Of a stretch of DNA of 64,000 bases, positions 20,182-29,181 are shown in pieces. The notes beneath the pieces were generated by a model that was not told the origin of the DNA, did not search any database, and saw only the letters and a program-made list of their open reading frames with translations. Both the position numbers and the translations under genes were made by a program. Each line of letters opens with the position of its first letter. The stretch's first letter is position 1. This DNA is from Collinsella sp. AM34-10 (GTDB lineage: Bacteria; Actinomycetota; Coriobacteriia; Coriobacteriales; Coriobacteriaceae), in assembly GCF_003469185.1 (NCBI RefSeq), contig NZ_QSIL01000008.1, positions 1 through 64,000 on the forward strand, written 5' to 3'.

Positions 20182-21246
20182 AACTGCCTGTGCCAGCTTC
20201 TCGGCTCGCTCGGCGGCGGCGAGCGCCTCGATCACGGTGCCGAGCTGGTCGCCCAGAAGGACGCCGTTGTAGGTGGAGTTGAAACCGATGCGGTGGTCGG
20301 TCACGCGGTCCTGGGGCTGGTTGTAGGTACGGATCTTCTCGGAACGGTTGCCGTGGCCGATCTGGCTCTGGCGCTCGGCGCCGAGCTCGGCCTGCTGCTT
20401 CTCGAGTTCCATCTCGTACAGACGGGCACGCAGCATCTGCATGCAGACCTCGCGGTTCTGGATCTGGGAGCGCTGCTCCTGCGACTGCACCACGGTGTTG
20501 GTGGGCAGGTGAGTGATACGCACGGCGGAGTAGGTGGTGTTAACGCACTGACCGCCAGGGCCCGAAGCGCAGTAAGTGTCGATACGCAGGTCGGACTGGT
20601 TGATCTGGACGTCAATCTCCTCGGCCTCGGGAAGCACTGCGACGGTTGCCGTGGAGGTCTGGATGCGGCCCTGAGACTCGGTCTTGGGAACGCGCTGGAC
20701 ACGGTGCACGCCGGACTCGAACTTCATGACGGAGTAGACGCGGTCGCCCTCGACCTTGAACTCGATGGACTTAAAGCCGCCGGCCTCGCTGGGGCTGGAA
20801 TCGAGCACGGTGGTCTTCCAGCCACGCGACTCGCAAAAGCGCTGGTACATCTTGTACAGGTCGCCGGCGAAGATGGCCGCCTCGTCGCCACCGGCGGCGG
20901 AGCGGATCTCGACGATGGTGTTCTTGTCGTCGTTGGGGTCGCTCGGGATGAGCATGTACTTGATATCTTCCTCGAGCTGGGGAAGCTTGGCCTCGTTTTC
21001 GGAGATGTCCATCTGGAGCATCTCCTTCTCATCGGCATCGGTAGTATCGTGGAGCATTTCCTTGGCAGCCTCGATGTCATCGAGCGCGCCGATGTACTCG
21101 CGCGAGGCGGCGATGAGGTCGGACTGGTGCGCGTACTCCTTGTTGAGACGCGTGAACTCCTTAATATCGGAGGCGACGGCCGGGTCGGAGAGCTTCTTCT
21201 CGAGTTCCTCGTAGGCCTTGATAATCTTTTCGAGCTTGTCGCGCAT
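20179..21246 (-). CDS. prfA: Peptide chain release factor 1
   Basis: RF1 ends translation at UAA and UAG. The catalytic GGQ is in ASGPGGQCVNTTYSAVR near residue 230, and the codon-recognition PxT motif reads PKT in RVPKTESQGRIQ near 185. The 355 residues match the family. The start at 21246 follows GGAG. Its stop codon coincides with the first base of repeat A2, so the element directly follows the reading frame. Confidence 0.96.
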   Translation of the reverse strand: MRDKLEKIIKAYEELEKKLSDPAVASDIKEFTRLNKEYAHQSDLIAASREYIGALDDIEAAKEMLHDTTDADEKEMLQMDISENEAKLPQLEEDIKYMLIPSDPNDDKNTIVEIRSAAGGDEAAIFAGDLYKMYQRFCESRGWKTTVLDSSPSEAGGFKSIEFKVEGDRVYSVMKFESGVHRVQRVPKTESQGRIQTSTATVAVLPEAEEIDVQINQSDLRIDTYCASGPGGQCVNTTYSAVRITHLPTNTVVQSQEQRSQIQNREVCMQMLRARLYEMELEKQQAELGAERQSQIGHGNRSEKIRTYNQPQDRVTDHRIGFNSTYNGVLLGDQLGTVIEALAAAERAEKLAQAV

Positions 21247-21455
21247 GGCGGGACTCCTTTATATGCGTGAAGGTGAAAATCGGCAGAGTTGATGGGGCGC
21301 GCGGCGCCACTGCGGGGGTAAGCCCAGCTAGAACATGTCGATCTTCAGATACATGCGCATCCCTTCGCGTATGGGGTACATAGTTGCGGTCTAACCCATA
21401 CATGATAGCGTGCGCAGGCAAACCTGCATATAACCCGCACGGAATGATTGGACGT

Positions 21456-21509
21456 AGTCGTTGGGGACGTTCCTTAACGACTAGTCGTTTAAGAACGTCC
21501 CCAACGACT
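21456..21509. repeat. 54-bp near-perfect palindrome
   Basis: AGTCGTTGGGGACGTTC (21456-21472) is the exact reverse complement of 21493-21509, and the centre AACGACTAGTCGTT is itself a perfect palindrome, with one unpaired position per side. It lies between prfA and the M20 peptidase gene, immediately beside repeat B1. A fragment of the same arm (TAGTCATTGGGGACGTC) appears near 26018. Confidence 0.8.
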
Positions 21510-21511
21510 AG

Positions 21512-21538
21512 CAAAGGGACTGTCGCTTTGTCACATTT
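21512..21538 (-). repeat. Family B palindromic repeat, copy B1
   Basis: This is a variant of the dispersed hairpin GTGACAAAGGGAC / GTCCCTTTGTCAC. Here one arm reads GTGACAAAGCGAC. On the minus strand it begins within two bases of the stop codon of the M20 peptidase gene. Confidence 0.75.
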
Positions 21539-22953
21539 TAGAGCGTTTGAAGTAGAGCGATGAGGAAGCGGACACCCTGGAGGTAGGCTCGGCGGGTAAT
21601 GCGCTCGTTGGTGCCGTGGACGCCGCGGTCGCACTCGTCATCGTCGACCACAAAGGCCGAGAAACGAATGCACTCAGAGCAAATGCGCTGGTAGTTGGCA
21701 GCGTCGGTCGCACCAATCACGGTCGAGGGCACAATTGCCACTGGCTCGAATGGTCCGTTTTCCTCCGTCCCCTTTGGATCACGGAAATAGCGGGCGGCGA
21801 TGGAGCGAACCGCCTCGAGGCCGGGGCCACCGATGTGCGGGGACGGCGAGGGTTCGGAGCTGCCGGGGCCTAGCTCCACTTCGACACGACCGGCAAGGTC
21901 CGCCGCGGCAACTGCCTCACGGCAGCGCGCCACAACGTCGGCCACGCTCGTGCCCTCGAGCATGCGGAAGTTGATATTGGCCCACATATCCTGTGGCATC
22001 ACGTTAGCGCCAGTGCTGCCGCCCTCGATCTGCGTGGGCGCGTAGGTGGTCGTCACCAGCGGATAGAGCTTGTTGCTGACGAGGCAATCGCGGACAATGG
22101 CATCCCCGTTGGCGGCAATCTCATCCGCCGTGTAGAGCCCCAGCTCGACGAGCTGTGCGGCAAGCAGGTCCGTGACGCGCGTCGGCCACTCGATATCGCA
22201 GATTGCGGCGATGGCGCGGCTCAGCACCTCGAGCGATGTACCGCCGTAGGGGTTGGACGAATGCCCGCCCTCACTCTTCGTCTTGAGCACGATGTCGGCG
22301 TAGCCCTTCTCGGCAAGGTCGGCATGCATAAGCCAGCCCTCGCCCGCGCCGTACTCGGCAGCCGAAACAATACGGTAGTCGCCCTCGTCGATCAGGTATT
22401 CAAGTTCAACGCCGCGTTCCTCGAGCACGCGGCCGATTGCTCCCGCGCCGTGCTGCGTAGTTTCCTCGTCCTGGCCAAAGGCGAGCAGCAGCGTGCGCTC
22501 ATGCTCCCAGCCGTGCGTCAGCGCATACTCAACCGCCTCGAGAATGCCTGCGACCTGGTCCTTCATGTCGATAGCGCCGCGACCCCAAATGTAGGTGTCG
22601 TCCACGTGGCCACTAAAGGGGGCATGCGTCCAGTCAGCCTCGGTGCCAGGCACCACGGGGACCACGTCCATGTGGCCCATGAGCATGACGGGTTTGAGGG
22701 CGGGGTCGGAACCGCTAAGCGTCACCAATAGCGAATGGTCGATAAGCTCGACCTCGCCCGCCGCAAACACGCGCGGCCAGGCCTGCTGCATATAGACGCG
22801 CAGGTCGTCGAAGGGCTGCCAGTCCACCGCCTCGGCATCCATGCTCGAGACAGTCGGAAACGACAGCACGCGGCCCAAGCGCTCGCACGCGCCAGCTTCG
22901 TCCAAATCGGCAAAATCATCCTCATGCGCAAAGAAGCGCCAAACCTCGGCCAT
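21538..22953 (-). CDS. M20 family metallopeptidase (dipeptidase/carboxypeptidase S-like)
   Basis: This 471-residue zinc peptidase has the M20 metal sites: MGHMDVVPV, WGRGAIDMKDQVAG, the catalytic Glu pair in FGQDEETTQHGAG, and the C-terminal GATDAANYQRI. A dimerisation-domain motif (EGGHSSNPYGGTS) is also present. The length and motifs resemble carboxypeptidase S-like M20 enzymes of broad dipeptide specificity. The start at 22953 follows GAAAGG. It lies downstream of an amino-acid ABC importer on the same strand, so it may process imported peptides. Confidence 0.88.
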   Translation of the reverse strand: MAEVWRFFAHEDDFADLDEAGACERLGRVLSFPTVSSMDAEAVDWQPFDDLRVYMQQAWPRVFAAGEVELIDHSLLVTLSGSDPALKPVMLMGHMDVVPVVPGTEADWTHAPFSGHVDDTYIWGRGAIDMKDQVAGILEAVEYALTHGWEHERTLLLAFGQDEETTQHGAGAIGRVLEERGVELEYLIDEGDYRIVSAAEYGAGEGWLMHADLAEKGYADIVLKTKSEGGHSSNPYGGTSLEVLSRAIAAICDIEWPTRVTDLLAAQLVELGLYTADEIAANGDAIVRDCLVSNKLYPLVTTTYAPTQIEGGSTGANVMPQDMWANINFRMLEGTSVADVVARCREAVAAADLAGRVEVELGPGSSEPSPSPHIGGPGLEAVRSIAARYFRDPKGTEENGPFEPVAIVPSTVIGATDAANYQRICSECIRFSAFVVDDDECDRGVHGTNERITRRAYLQGVRFLIALLQTL

Positions 22954-23025
22954 GGCATCCTTTCGATTGTGATGACGAGGGCCGCCCCACCGGAGCGGCC
23001 CTGCCACATAAGCGTTTGCGGTCGG

Positions 23026-23811
23026 TTATTTGTCCTCGAGATAACGCGAGAGGAACTCGCGGGTGCGCTGGTGCTTGGGGTTGCCGAAGAGCTCGGCCGG
23101 CGCGGCATCCTCGAGTACCACGCCCTTGTCCATAAAGACCACGCGGTCGGACACCGTGCGGGCAAAGGCCATCTCGTGCGTGACGACGACCATGGTCATG
23201 CCGTCGGCCGCGAGCTTGCGCATAACCTCGAGCACCTCGCCCACGATCTCGGGGTCGAGTGCGGAGGTCGGCTCGTCGAACAGCATGATCTGCGGATTCA
23301 TGCACAGGGCGCGCGCGATGGCCACGCGCTGCTTTTGACCACCGGACAGGCGACCCACGGCGGCGTGCGCGAACTTTTCGAGCCCCACGCTCGTCAGATG
23401 CTCCATCGCGACCTTCTCGGCCTCGGCCTTGCTCATCTTTTTGAGCGTGACGGGCGCAAGCGTGCAGTTGTCGAGCACGTCCATGTTGTTGAACAGGTTG
23501 AAGCCCTGGAACACCATGCCGATGTCCTCACGCAGCTTGTTAATGTTGCAACGCTCGGCCGTGAGGTCCTGGCCATGGAACCAGATGTGGCCCGCGTCCG
23601 GGGTCTCGAGCAGGTTGAGGCAGCGCAGGAAGGTCGACTTTCCCGAGCCCGAGGCACCGATGATGGTAACGACCTCGCCGTGGTTAACGGACAGGTCGAT
23701 GCCCTTGAGCACCTCGAGCGAACCGAAGCTCTTGCGCAGGCCCTCGACGCGGATGAGCGGCTCATTGGTCTGTGCGGCGGCCGCAACGCCGGTAGTGGCG
23801 GTATCTGCCAT
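23026..23811 (-). CDS. Polar amino-acid ABC transporter, ATP-binding protein
   Basis: This is the cytoplasmic ATPase of a PAAT-type importer. The Walker A motif GASGSGKST is near residue 49, the signature [15 protein letters not shown] near 148, Walker [13 protein letters not shown] near 170, and the switch His in VTHEMAFA. The 261 residues include a 20-residue Ala/Thr-rich N-terminal extension. The start at 23811 follows GAGGAG. It follows the permease gene by 22 bp. Confidence 0.92.
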   Translation of the reverse strand: MADTATTGVAAAAQTNEPLIRVEGLRKSFGSLEVLKGIDLSVNHGEVVTIIGASGSGKSTFLRCLNLLETPDAGHIWFHGQDLTAERCNINKLREDIGMVFQGFNLFNNMDVLDNCTLAPVTLKKMSKAEAEKVAMEHLTSVGLEKFAHAAVGRLSGGQKQRVAIARALCMNPQIMLFDEPTSALDPEIVGEVLEVMRKLAADGMTMVVVTHEMAFARTVSDRVVFMDKGVVLEDAAPAELFGNPKHQRTREFLSRYLEDK

Positions 23812-23833
23812 GATGATTCTCCTCGTCTTAAGC

Positions 23834-24982
23834 CTAGTTAGAGCTGGGCAGCGTGGCAGGGGCCTCGGCGCCGAGCTTTTTGCCAAAGGCTTCGAGCAGG
23901 CGGCTCGCCACGAGCGTCAGGATCAGGTAGACCACGAGCGCCACGCAGTAGACCTCCATCTGGCGGTAGTACACGCCGGCGACCGTGGTAGTAGCGTACA
24001 TAAGGTCGAACACGCCGATGACCGAAAGCACCGACGAATCCTTGATGTTGATGATGAGCTCGTTGGTGAGCGCCGGAATAGCGTTTTTAATGCCCTGGGG
24101 GAACACGACTTTGCGCATAGCCTGCCACTGCGAAAGACCCAGCGAGCGCGCTGCCTCGGCCTGGCCGGGGTCGATGGACTCGATACCGCCGCGCAGGACT
24201 TCCATCATGTAGGCGGTGGAGTTGAGCGAGATGGTGACGAGGCCGGCGGTGAAGGTACTCCAAATCTGGTTGGCCTGGGCGGTCTCGAAGCCCATGCCGC
24301 GCAAAACGGTGAAGCCCGCGTAATAGATGAGCAGGCCCTGAACCATCATGGGCGTACCGCGCACGATGGTGGAGTAGACAGTCGCAAAGCCGCGACCGAC
24401 ACTCTTAAAGAAGCGCACCAGGTCGTTGTCCACGCGATCGAACGTCTGAATACGCAGGAACACAAAGAGCAGCGCCAGGAAAAAGGCGATGACGGTACCG
24501 AAGGTCGCAAGTGCGATGGTGATCTCGATGCCGCGGATAAAGAAGTCGCCGCTCTTGTAGGTCATGTAGACCAGGCTCGACAAAAAGTCGCTAGGGTTGG
24601 AATCCGAGACAATGCTCACCTGCACCAGGTCGATAAACGACATGACGCAGCGGTCCACGAAAAAGATCGCCGCGATGGCGACCACGACGTAGCTGCCCAG
24701 GCGCGCGCCGCGGCGGAAACGCTCGGATGCGAACGGCGACTTTTCGCGATAGTCATTCCAATGCATGAGTTTGGTGACCAGCGCCGCCGCCGACACGACG
24801 AGCCAGGCCCAAAGGATTGCCCAGAGGCAGTCTTGGAACACGCCCGTAGGCGCCAAGAAGCTCAGCGGCGTGGGGTTGCGCTGACTAAACGCCAGGCCGA
24901 GCGCCGCGATAACGCTCGTGCCCAGGTACACGTAACGGTGGTCGGCCTTGATAAAGGAGGCCAGACGATTGATGGTTTTCAT
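23834..24982 (-). CDS. Polar amino-acid ABC transporter, permease with extended N-terminus
   Basis: The C-terminal 230 residues are a HisMQ-type permease with the ATPase-contact loop [22 protein letters not shown]. About 150 extra residues at the N-terminus carry two or three more hydrophobic segments, so the protein is 382 residues rather than about 220. A single permease gene implies a homodimer. It starts 9 bp after the binding-protein gene. Confidence 0.9.
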   Translation of the reverse strand: MKTINRLASFIKADHRYVYLGTSVIAALGLAFSQRNPTPLSFLAPTGVFQDCLWAILWAWLVVSAAALVTKLMHWNDYREKSPFASERFRRGARLGSYVVVAIAAIFFVDRCVMSFIDLVQVSIVSDSNPSDFLSSLVYMTYKSGDFFIRGIEITIALATFGTVIAFFLALLFVFLRIQTFDRVDNDLVRFFKSVGRGFATVYSTIVRGTPMMVQGLLIYYAGFTVLRGMGFETAQANQIWSTFTAGLVTISLNSTAYMMEVLRGGIESIDPGQAEAARSLGLSQWQAMRKVVFPQGIKNAIPALTNELIINIKDSSVLSVIGVFDLMYATTTVAGVYYRQMEVYCVALVVYLILTLVASRLLEAFGKKLGAEAPATLPSSN

Positions 24983-24991
24983 GCTGCCTCC

Positions 24992-25918
24992 CTATGCCGG
25001 CTGACGGTCGAGGCACGCGTCCCACATTTGGTCGCGTTCCTCTTGGCTAATGCCCTTGAGTGTCTTGTCGATGAGTTTAAGCAGCTTGTCCGAGCCCTTG
25101 CGGCAGCCGACGTTTGCCGCGACCTCCTGCTTAAAGCCCTCGCCCTCGGCAAAATGGATGGGGACGATACCGGGATTTTGGGCCATATAGCCCTTCTCGT
25201 TCTCGGTGTTGTAGGTCACGGCATCGCACGTGCCCTGCAGCAGGTTCGAGAACACCGTGGGAACCGAATCGACCGGGTTCTTGTGCACAACGCCCGGGAT
25301 CTCGTCGATGACGGTGTCGAGCATGGTGTCCTTTTGGCCGAGCACCGTGGCACCGCTAAAGTCGCTAAGCTTGGTGGCGTTTTGGTAGGGGGAACCCTCT
25401 TTTACGAACAGGCCAAAGTAGCCAATGAAGTACGGGTCGGAAAAGCCGACGGACTCCTCACGCTCGGGCGTGGCGCTCATGCCGGCGATGATGAGGTCGA
25501 TCTGGCCGTTGTTGAGCGAGTCAATAAGGCCCGAAAAGCTCTGCTTGACGGCGACGGGCTCGCCGCCGAGGGCCTTGCAGACGATCTTGGCGATCTGCAC
25601 GTCGTAGCCATCGGCGTAGGCTCCCTGCACGTTGTCGATGGGAATGGTGTACTCGCTGGCCTCGGAGACCTGCCAGTTGTACGGGGCGTAGGCCGCCTCC
25701 ATGCCGATACGGATCTTGTCCTTGCCGATCACGGAATCGGACAGGTCGTCGCGACCGCCGCCCGTCGTGGGCTGAACCACCTTGAGCGTGGACGGACGCT
25801 GGCAGCCGGCAAGCGCGCCGGCGACAACGGAAGCACTCGCAGCGAGAGCGCTACCCAAAAAGATGCGACGGCTGCACACCAGCTGTGGATGCGCGTCGCG
25901 TTGATGGGGAGAATGCAT
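24992..25918 (-). CDS. Polar amino-acid ABC transporter, substrate-binding lipoprotein
   Basis: This is a family 3 extracellular solute-binding protein of 308 residues (VIGKDKIRIGMEAAYAPYNW, GYDVQIAKIVCKALG, QIDLIIAGMSATPEREESV). The N-terminus combines a twin-arginine motif, SRRIFLGS, with a lipobox, AGALAGC, so it is probably exported folded through Tat and then lipidated. The start at 25918 follows GGGAAGG. It is first in the operon with permease, ATPase and M20 peptidase. The ligand is an amino acid or derivative of unknown identity. Confidence 0.9.
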   Translation of the reverse strand: MHSPHQRDAHPQLVCSRRIFLGSALAASASVVAGALAGCQRPSTLKVVQPTTGGGRDDLSDSVIGKDKIRIGMEAAYAPYNWQVSEASEYTIPIDNVQGAYADGYDVQIAKIVCKALGGEPVAVKQSFSGLIDSLNNGQIDLIIAGMSATPEREESVGFSDPYFIGYFGLFVKEGSPYQNATKLSDFSGATVLGQKDTMLDTVIDEIPGVVHKNPVDSVPTVFSNLLQGTCDAVTYNTENEKGYMAQNPGIVPIHFAEGEGFKQEVAANVGCRKGSDKLLKLIDKTLKGISQEERDQMWDACLDRQPA

Positions 25919-26033
25919 AATCTGCCTTCCCTGTTGAATCGTATGCTGACGACTTAACAGGATATACGCCAGCGACCAGCAGCGCAGCACAAGCTCGAAA
26001 AATTAATAGACACACGGTAGTCATTGGGGACGT

Positions 26034-26184
26034 CGATGTTTTGGCAATGCCGGCGAGCGACGTCCAGAGCGAACAAGTGGCATGAAAAAGACAAGGCATG
26101 ACCAGAAGGTCTATGCCTTGCCTTTTGAATGACAAATTATCGCTCTGGACGGCACGCAGCATCGACCGAGCGGCGGAACCTCTA
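26034..26184 (-). repeat. Family A structured element, copy A3 (apex inverted, short first hairpin)
   Basis: On the minus strand it begins with the TAG stop of the aldose-epimerase gene. The first hairpin is truncated by about 15 bases. The outer helix is CGCTCTGG/CCAGAGCG, a paired change relative to A1 and A2. The apical segment is inverted: the plus strand reads GACC-AGAA-GGTC here, but GACC-TTCT-GGTC in A1 and A2, and the bulged base has moved to the other side. Confidence 0.85.
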
Positions 26185-27075
26185 GAGCAAGGTGACGCTA
26201 AAGCTGCGTTTATCGGTAGCGCCGGGGGCCAAGGTGATGGTGTTGACCTTGTGCTCAAAGACGTCGTCCTCGGTGTCCATGGTGGTGTGGCCGGACCAAG
26301 GCTCAAGCGCCACAAACGGGGCGTCGTTGGCGGCAGACCACACGCCGATGTACTTAAAGCCCTCAAAGTCGATCTTGACGCCGTGGCCCGACTTGCGACC
26401 GCGCAGCGTGAGCGTGGAGCCCGGGGTATCGGTGAACATGATGGCGTCGTTATCGAAGCTGCGGTGCGTGATGGGCAGCACGTCCGAGTTATCGGGCGCC
26501 CTGTAGCTGCCTTCGAACGTCATGAGGCCATCGGGCGTGATGATGGGGGCCTCGTTGGTCCAAGCCTCGGTAAATGCCAGCTCGTAATCCTCGAACGTCT
26601 CGTCCTCGGCACCGGGGGCGGGCACGTTAAATGCAGGGTGGCCGCCCACCGAGAACGGCAGGTCCACGTCGCCGGTGTTGGTGACGGCAAAGGTCTGGGT
26701 AAGCGTGGCGTCGCCGGTTAGGGCATAGGTCATGTTGAGCTTAAAGTGGAAGGGGAAAGCCTTGAGCGACTCGGGCGTGTCGGTGATCTCGTAGGTGACG
26801 GACGAGCCGTCCTCGGAGACCTCGACCAGCTTGTGCTCGACGATGCGCGCGAGGCCGTGGCGCGGCATCTCGCAGGTGCCAGCCGCAGATGTTGCCGTGT
26901 TGTTGCGCAGTGAGCCCACGATGGGGAACAGAATGGGCGCGTGCTTGCCCCAAAAGACCGGGTCGCCCTGCCACAGATACTCGTTGCCGTTGAGGGCAAG
27001 GCTCGTGAGCTGGGCACCCATGGAATCGATGGCCGCGGTGAGGCCGCCGCGCTTGATGGTAGTGACGGTGGACAT
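26182..27075 (-). CDS. Aldose 1-epimerase family protein
   Basis: This 297-residue protein has the galactose-mutarotase beta-sandwich fold, LacX-like subgroup. Recognisable parts are the N-terminal LALNGNEYLWQGDPVFWGKHAPILFP, cited here as residues 25-50, the histidine in GHPAFNVPAP near 153, and VALEPWSGHTTMDTED near the C-terminus. Members interconvert sugar anomers or bind hexose 6-phosphates; the substrate cannot be told. The start at 27075 follows GGAGG. It stands alone, and its stop codon begins repeat A3. Confidence 0.85.
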   Translation of the reverse strand: MSTVTTIKRGGLTAAIDSMGAQLTSLALNGNEYLWQGDPVFWGKHAPILFPIVGSLRNNTATSAAGTCEMPRHGLARIVEHKLVEVSEDGSSVTYEITDTPESLKAFPFHFKLNMTYALTGDATLTQTFAVTNTGDVDLPFSVGGHPAFNVPAPGAEDETFEDYELAFTEAWTNEAPIITPDGLMTFEGSYRAPDNSDVLPITHRSFDNDAIMFTDTPGSTLTLRGRKSGHGVKIDFEGFKYIGVWSAANDAPFVALEPWSGHTTMDTEDDVFEHKVNTITLAPGATDKRSFSVTLL

Positions 27076-27154
27076 GCTACTTCCTCCAAAAATAAACAAC
27101 AGTATCGAGGGCTATTGTCCCACTCTTGGCGGCGGGGTTGAGCGTCAGGCGCAG

Positions 27155-28024
27155 TTATTGAGCAATAGCGTAAAGGTCAAACCCGCCCTGCGGCGTGCTA
27201 TCGACCGTATCGGGCGCCCGTGAATTAAAACTCACCGGAACCATGCGCTTTGAGGCGCGGTAACGCGTGCCGTCGGTGGCGACGGGCGGCTCATCAACCG
27301 TGAGCTCGTAGTCGCCGGGCTTGAGCTCGATACCGTCACCTTCGGAATTGACGTATTGATACTCGTCGATTGCTTGTCCCTTGAGCGTGCGACCCACGAT
27401 ATGGACGAGCATCTGGCTGTCGCCGCGGGCGGTGTCCCATGTCGCACCGTCCTTAACCTCGACCGACACATGCACCGAGCGCGTGCGGCTGAGCGATTGC
27501 TCGACAGACATCTCGACCTTGGCGGCGTCTTGGCGCTGCTGCTCGACATGACCCCAGATGCTGCCGATCGCCGAGCAAGCGATGACGCCGGCCATAAAGG
27601 CGATGAGAATGGGGCCGAGCGGAGAGCGACGGCCCGCGTCTTCCTCGCGAGCCAGGTTGGGGCGATGGGTGGGGGCGGGCGCCTGGGCACCCTGCGCGGG
27701 CACGTCGAGTATGCTGAAGGATGCCGTGCTGCCGGGGTCGATGGTATGGCGCGGCTGTGGGGTCTTTGCCGGCGAGATCGACATATCAGCCGGCTCGCCG
27801 AGCGTGGCCGTGGCATCGGCCTTCGCCTCGTCGGCCTCGGCCTGGGCCCAAGCCTGTTCAAAGGTTAGGGGTTCGGCGGCATCGGAAGCGGCTTCAGGCT
27901 CGACACCGGCATCGTTGCCGGTCTCGTCCTCGTCGCTCGACACGTCACACGGCGCGGGCTCGTCCCACTCTTCGTCCGGAGCCTCGCCCTCGCTATACCA
28001 CCATTCAAAGTTATCGATATCCAT
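27155..28024 (-). CDS. Unknown single-span membrane protein with acidic cytoplasmic region
   Basis: I do not recognise this 289-residue protein. The first 135 residues are acidic and low in complexity (WWYSEGEAPDEEWDEPAP; many Glu, Ala and Pro). One membrane helix follows (PILIAFMAGVIACSAIGSIWG, about residues 138-158), and the last 130 residues look like an extracytoplasmic beta-rich domain (DSQMLVHIVGRTLKGQ, GIELKPGDYELTVDEPP). No cysteine pair, enzyme motif or sorting signal is visible. The neighbours give no functional clue. Confidence 0.7.
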   Translation of the reverse strand: MDIDNFEWWYSEGEAPDEEWDEPAPCDVSSDEDETGNDAGVEPEAASDAAEPLTFEQAWAQAEADEAKADATATLGEPADMSISPAKTPQPRHTIDPGSTASFSILDVPAQGAQAPAPTHRPNLAREEDAGRRSPLGPILIAFMAGVIACSAIGSIWGHVEQQRQDAAKVEMSVEQSLSRTRSVHVSVEVKDGATWDTARGDSQMLVHIVGRTLKGQAIDEYQYVNSEGDGIELKPGDYELTVDEPPVATDGTRYRASKRMVPVSFNSRAPDTVDSTPQGGFDLYAIAQ

Positions 28025-28114
28025 ACGGGGCGCCCCCTTGGCCTCGCAAATAAACACTTGCTAGCCTTATACCCCCAGATGACACGGGAGCTCGCCGGCA
28101 CAGACAGGAAAAGC

Positions 28115-28174
28115 GTCACAACATTCGAGGCTTTTCCTCGTTTTCGAGATTTTCATCGAATGTTGTGATGGTTT
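28115..28174. repeat. Family D inverted repeat, copy D1
   Basis: CACAACATTCGA pairs with TCGAATGTTGTG across a spacer that itself pairs (CCTCGTTTTCGAGA). The same sequence with a few changes recurs at 33195-33254. It lies 20 bp from repeat B2. Confidence 0.8.
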
Positions 28175-28193
28175 GGGCGGCAGCCATGCCGCG

Positions 28194-28226
28194 AATGTGA
28201 CAAAGGGACTGTCCCTTTGTCACATC
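28194..28226 (-). repeat. Family B palindromic repeat, copy B2
   Basis: GTGACAAAGGGAC and GTCCCTTTGTCAC face each other across one base. On the minus strand the repeat begins ATGTGA, and its TGA is the stop codon of the MerR gene. Confidence 0.82.
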
Positions 28227-29089
28227 TGGAGGGTAACGGGGATTTGGATGCAGCAAAAGTCCTCTTGGTGGGACTCGTCGTAGCTCGTGGTATCGAGGTA
28301 GCAAAAGTCGAAAGCGTTGCCAACGGGCTGGAGCGCGTGCTCGTCCATGCAGGCAACGATGGCGCGGATGCCCTCGGGCTCGTACGGCATACCCCAGCGG
28401 CTCATGCACAGGTATGTGCCCTCGGGCAGCACTTCGATGCCGATCTCTGCCAGCTCGGCGGGATCGCTCGGCAGCAGTTCCTCGACACCGCGCGGCAGCA
28501 CGGCAAAGGAGCCCGCGCCGGCGATAGGGTCGTCGGAATGCAGCGCCTCACGACGCAGCATGGCACCCCAGCCGCGCATAGGGCGCGTGCCCGTCAACGC
28601 ACGCATGCGCAGGATGGCCCGCATGAGCGTGGGGTGAAGCATCGAGCGGCCGCGCTCGATATCGCCTGGAAACTCCTCAAAGACCACGAAGCGGCGCTCG
28701 AACTGCTTGAGCTCCGGCTTGCCCTCGCGCTCGCGCCAGTAAACTGCCTCGTCGTAAAAGCTCAGACGCTCCTGCACGCTCGCACGCTCGGCTTTGAGCC
28801 CGGCAATCTGCTCGTCGAGCGCCTGCACCCGCGAGCGCAGGTGGTCGGTCATCTCGCTAATGTCGAACGTCGAGGCTAGGCGGTCGATCTCATCGAGTTC
28901 GAGCCCTAGGTCGCGCAGCATGCAGATCAGACGCATGAGCGGGATCTGCGTGGGCGAATAGAAACGGTAGCCTTTTTCGTTAACCACGGCGGGCTTAAAC
29001 AGGCCGATCTTGTCGTAGTAGATGAGCGTTTGGCGCGAAACGTTAAACAAACTCGCCATCTCGCTAATCGCATACATGCCCGTCTGCAT
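28220..29089 (-). CDS. MerR family regulator with effector-binding domain
   Basis: The N-terminal 70 residues form a MerR winged helix (YAISEMASLFNVSRQTLIYYDK, residues 6-27, then GYRFYSPTQIPLM). A coiled coil to about residue 125 joins it to a GyrI-like effector-binding domain (RFVVFEEFPGD, LPEGTYLCMSRWG). Such proteins activate nearby genes on binding an organic ligand. It follows ubiX on the same strand, so it may regulate the decarboxylase locus. The start at 29089 follows GGGAGG. The last residue and stop codon fall inside repeat B2. Confidence 0.85.
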   Translation of the reverse strand: MQTGMYAISEMASLFNVSRQTLIYYDKIGLFKPAVVNEKGYRFYSPTQIPLMRLICMLRDLGLELDEIDRLASTFDISEMTDHLRSRVQALDEQIAGLKAERASVQERLSFYDEAVYWREREGKPELKQFERRFVVFEEFPGDIERGRSMLHPTLMRAILRMRALTGTRPMRGWGAMLRREALHSDDPIAGAGSFAVLPRGVEELLPSDPAELAEIGIEVLPEGTYLCMSRWGMPYEPEGIRAIVACMDEHALQPVGNAFDFCYLDTTSYDESHQEDFCCIQIPVTLQM

Positions 29090-29181
29090 AGGTCCTCCCG
29101 ACACATCCTTTTTGCGCACAAAGCCCGCCGCCCACAGGGGCAGCGGGCTCAAACACTACTCGTATCCTACCCTAAAGACGC

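Noticed and set aside
23429..25957. A plus-strand open frame of 842 codons across the amino-acid transporter genes
   Set aside because: It is antisense to three confident ABC transporter genes, with no ribosome site or recognisable domain.
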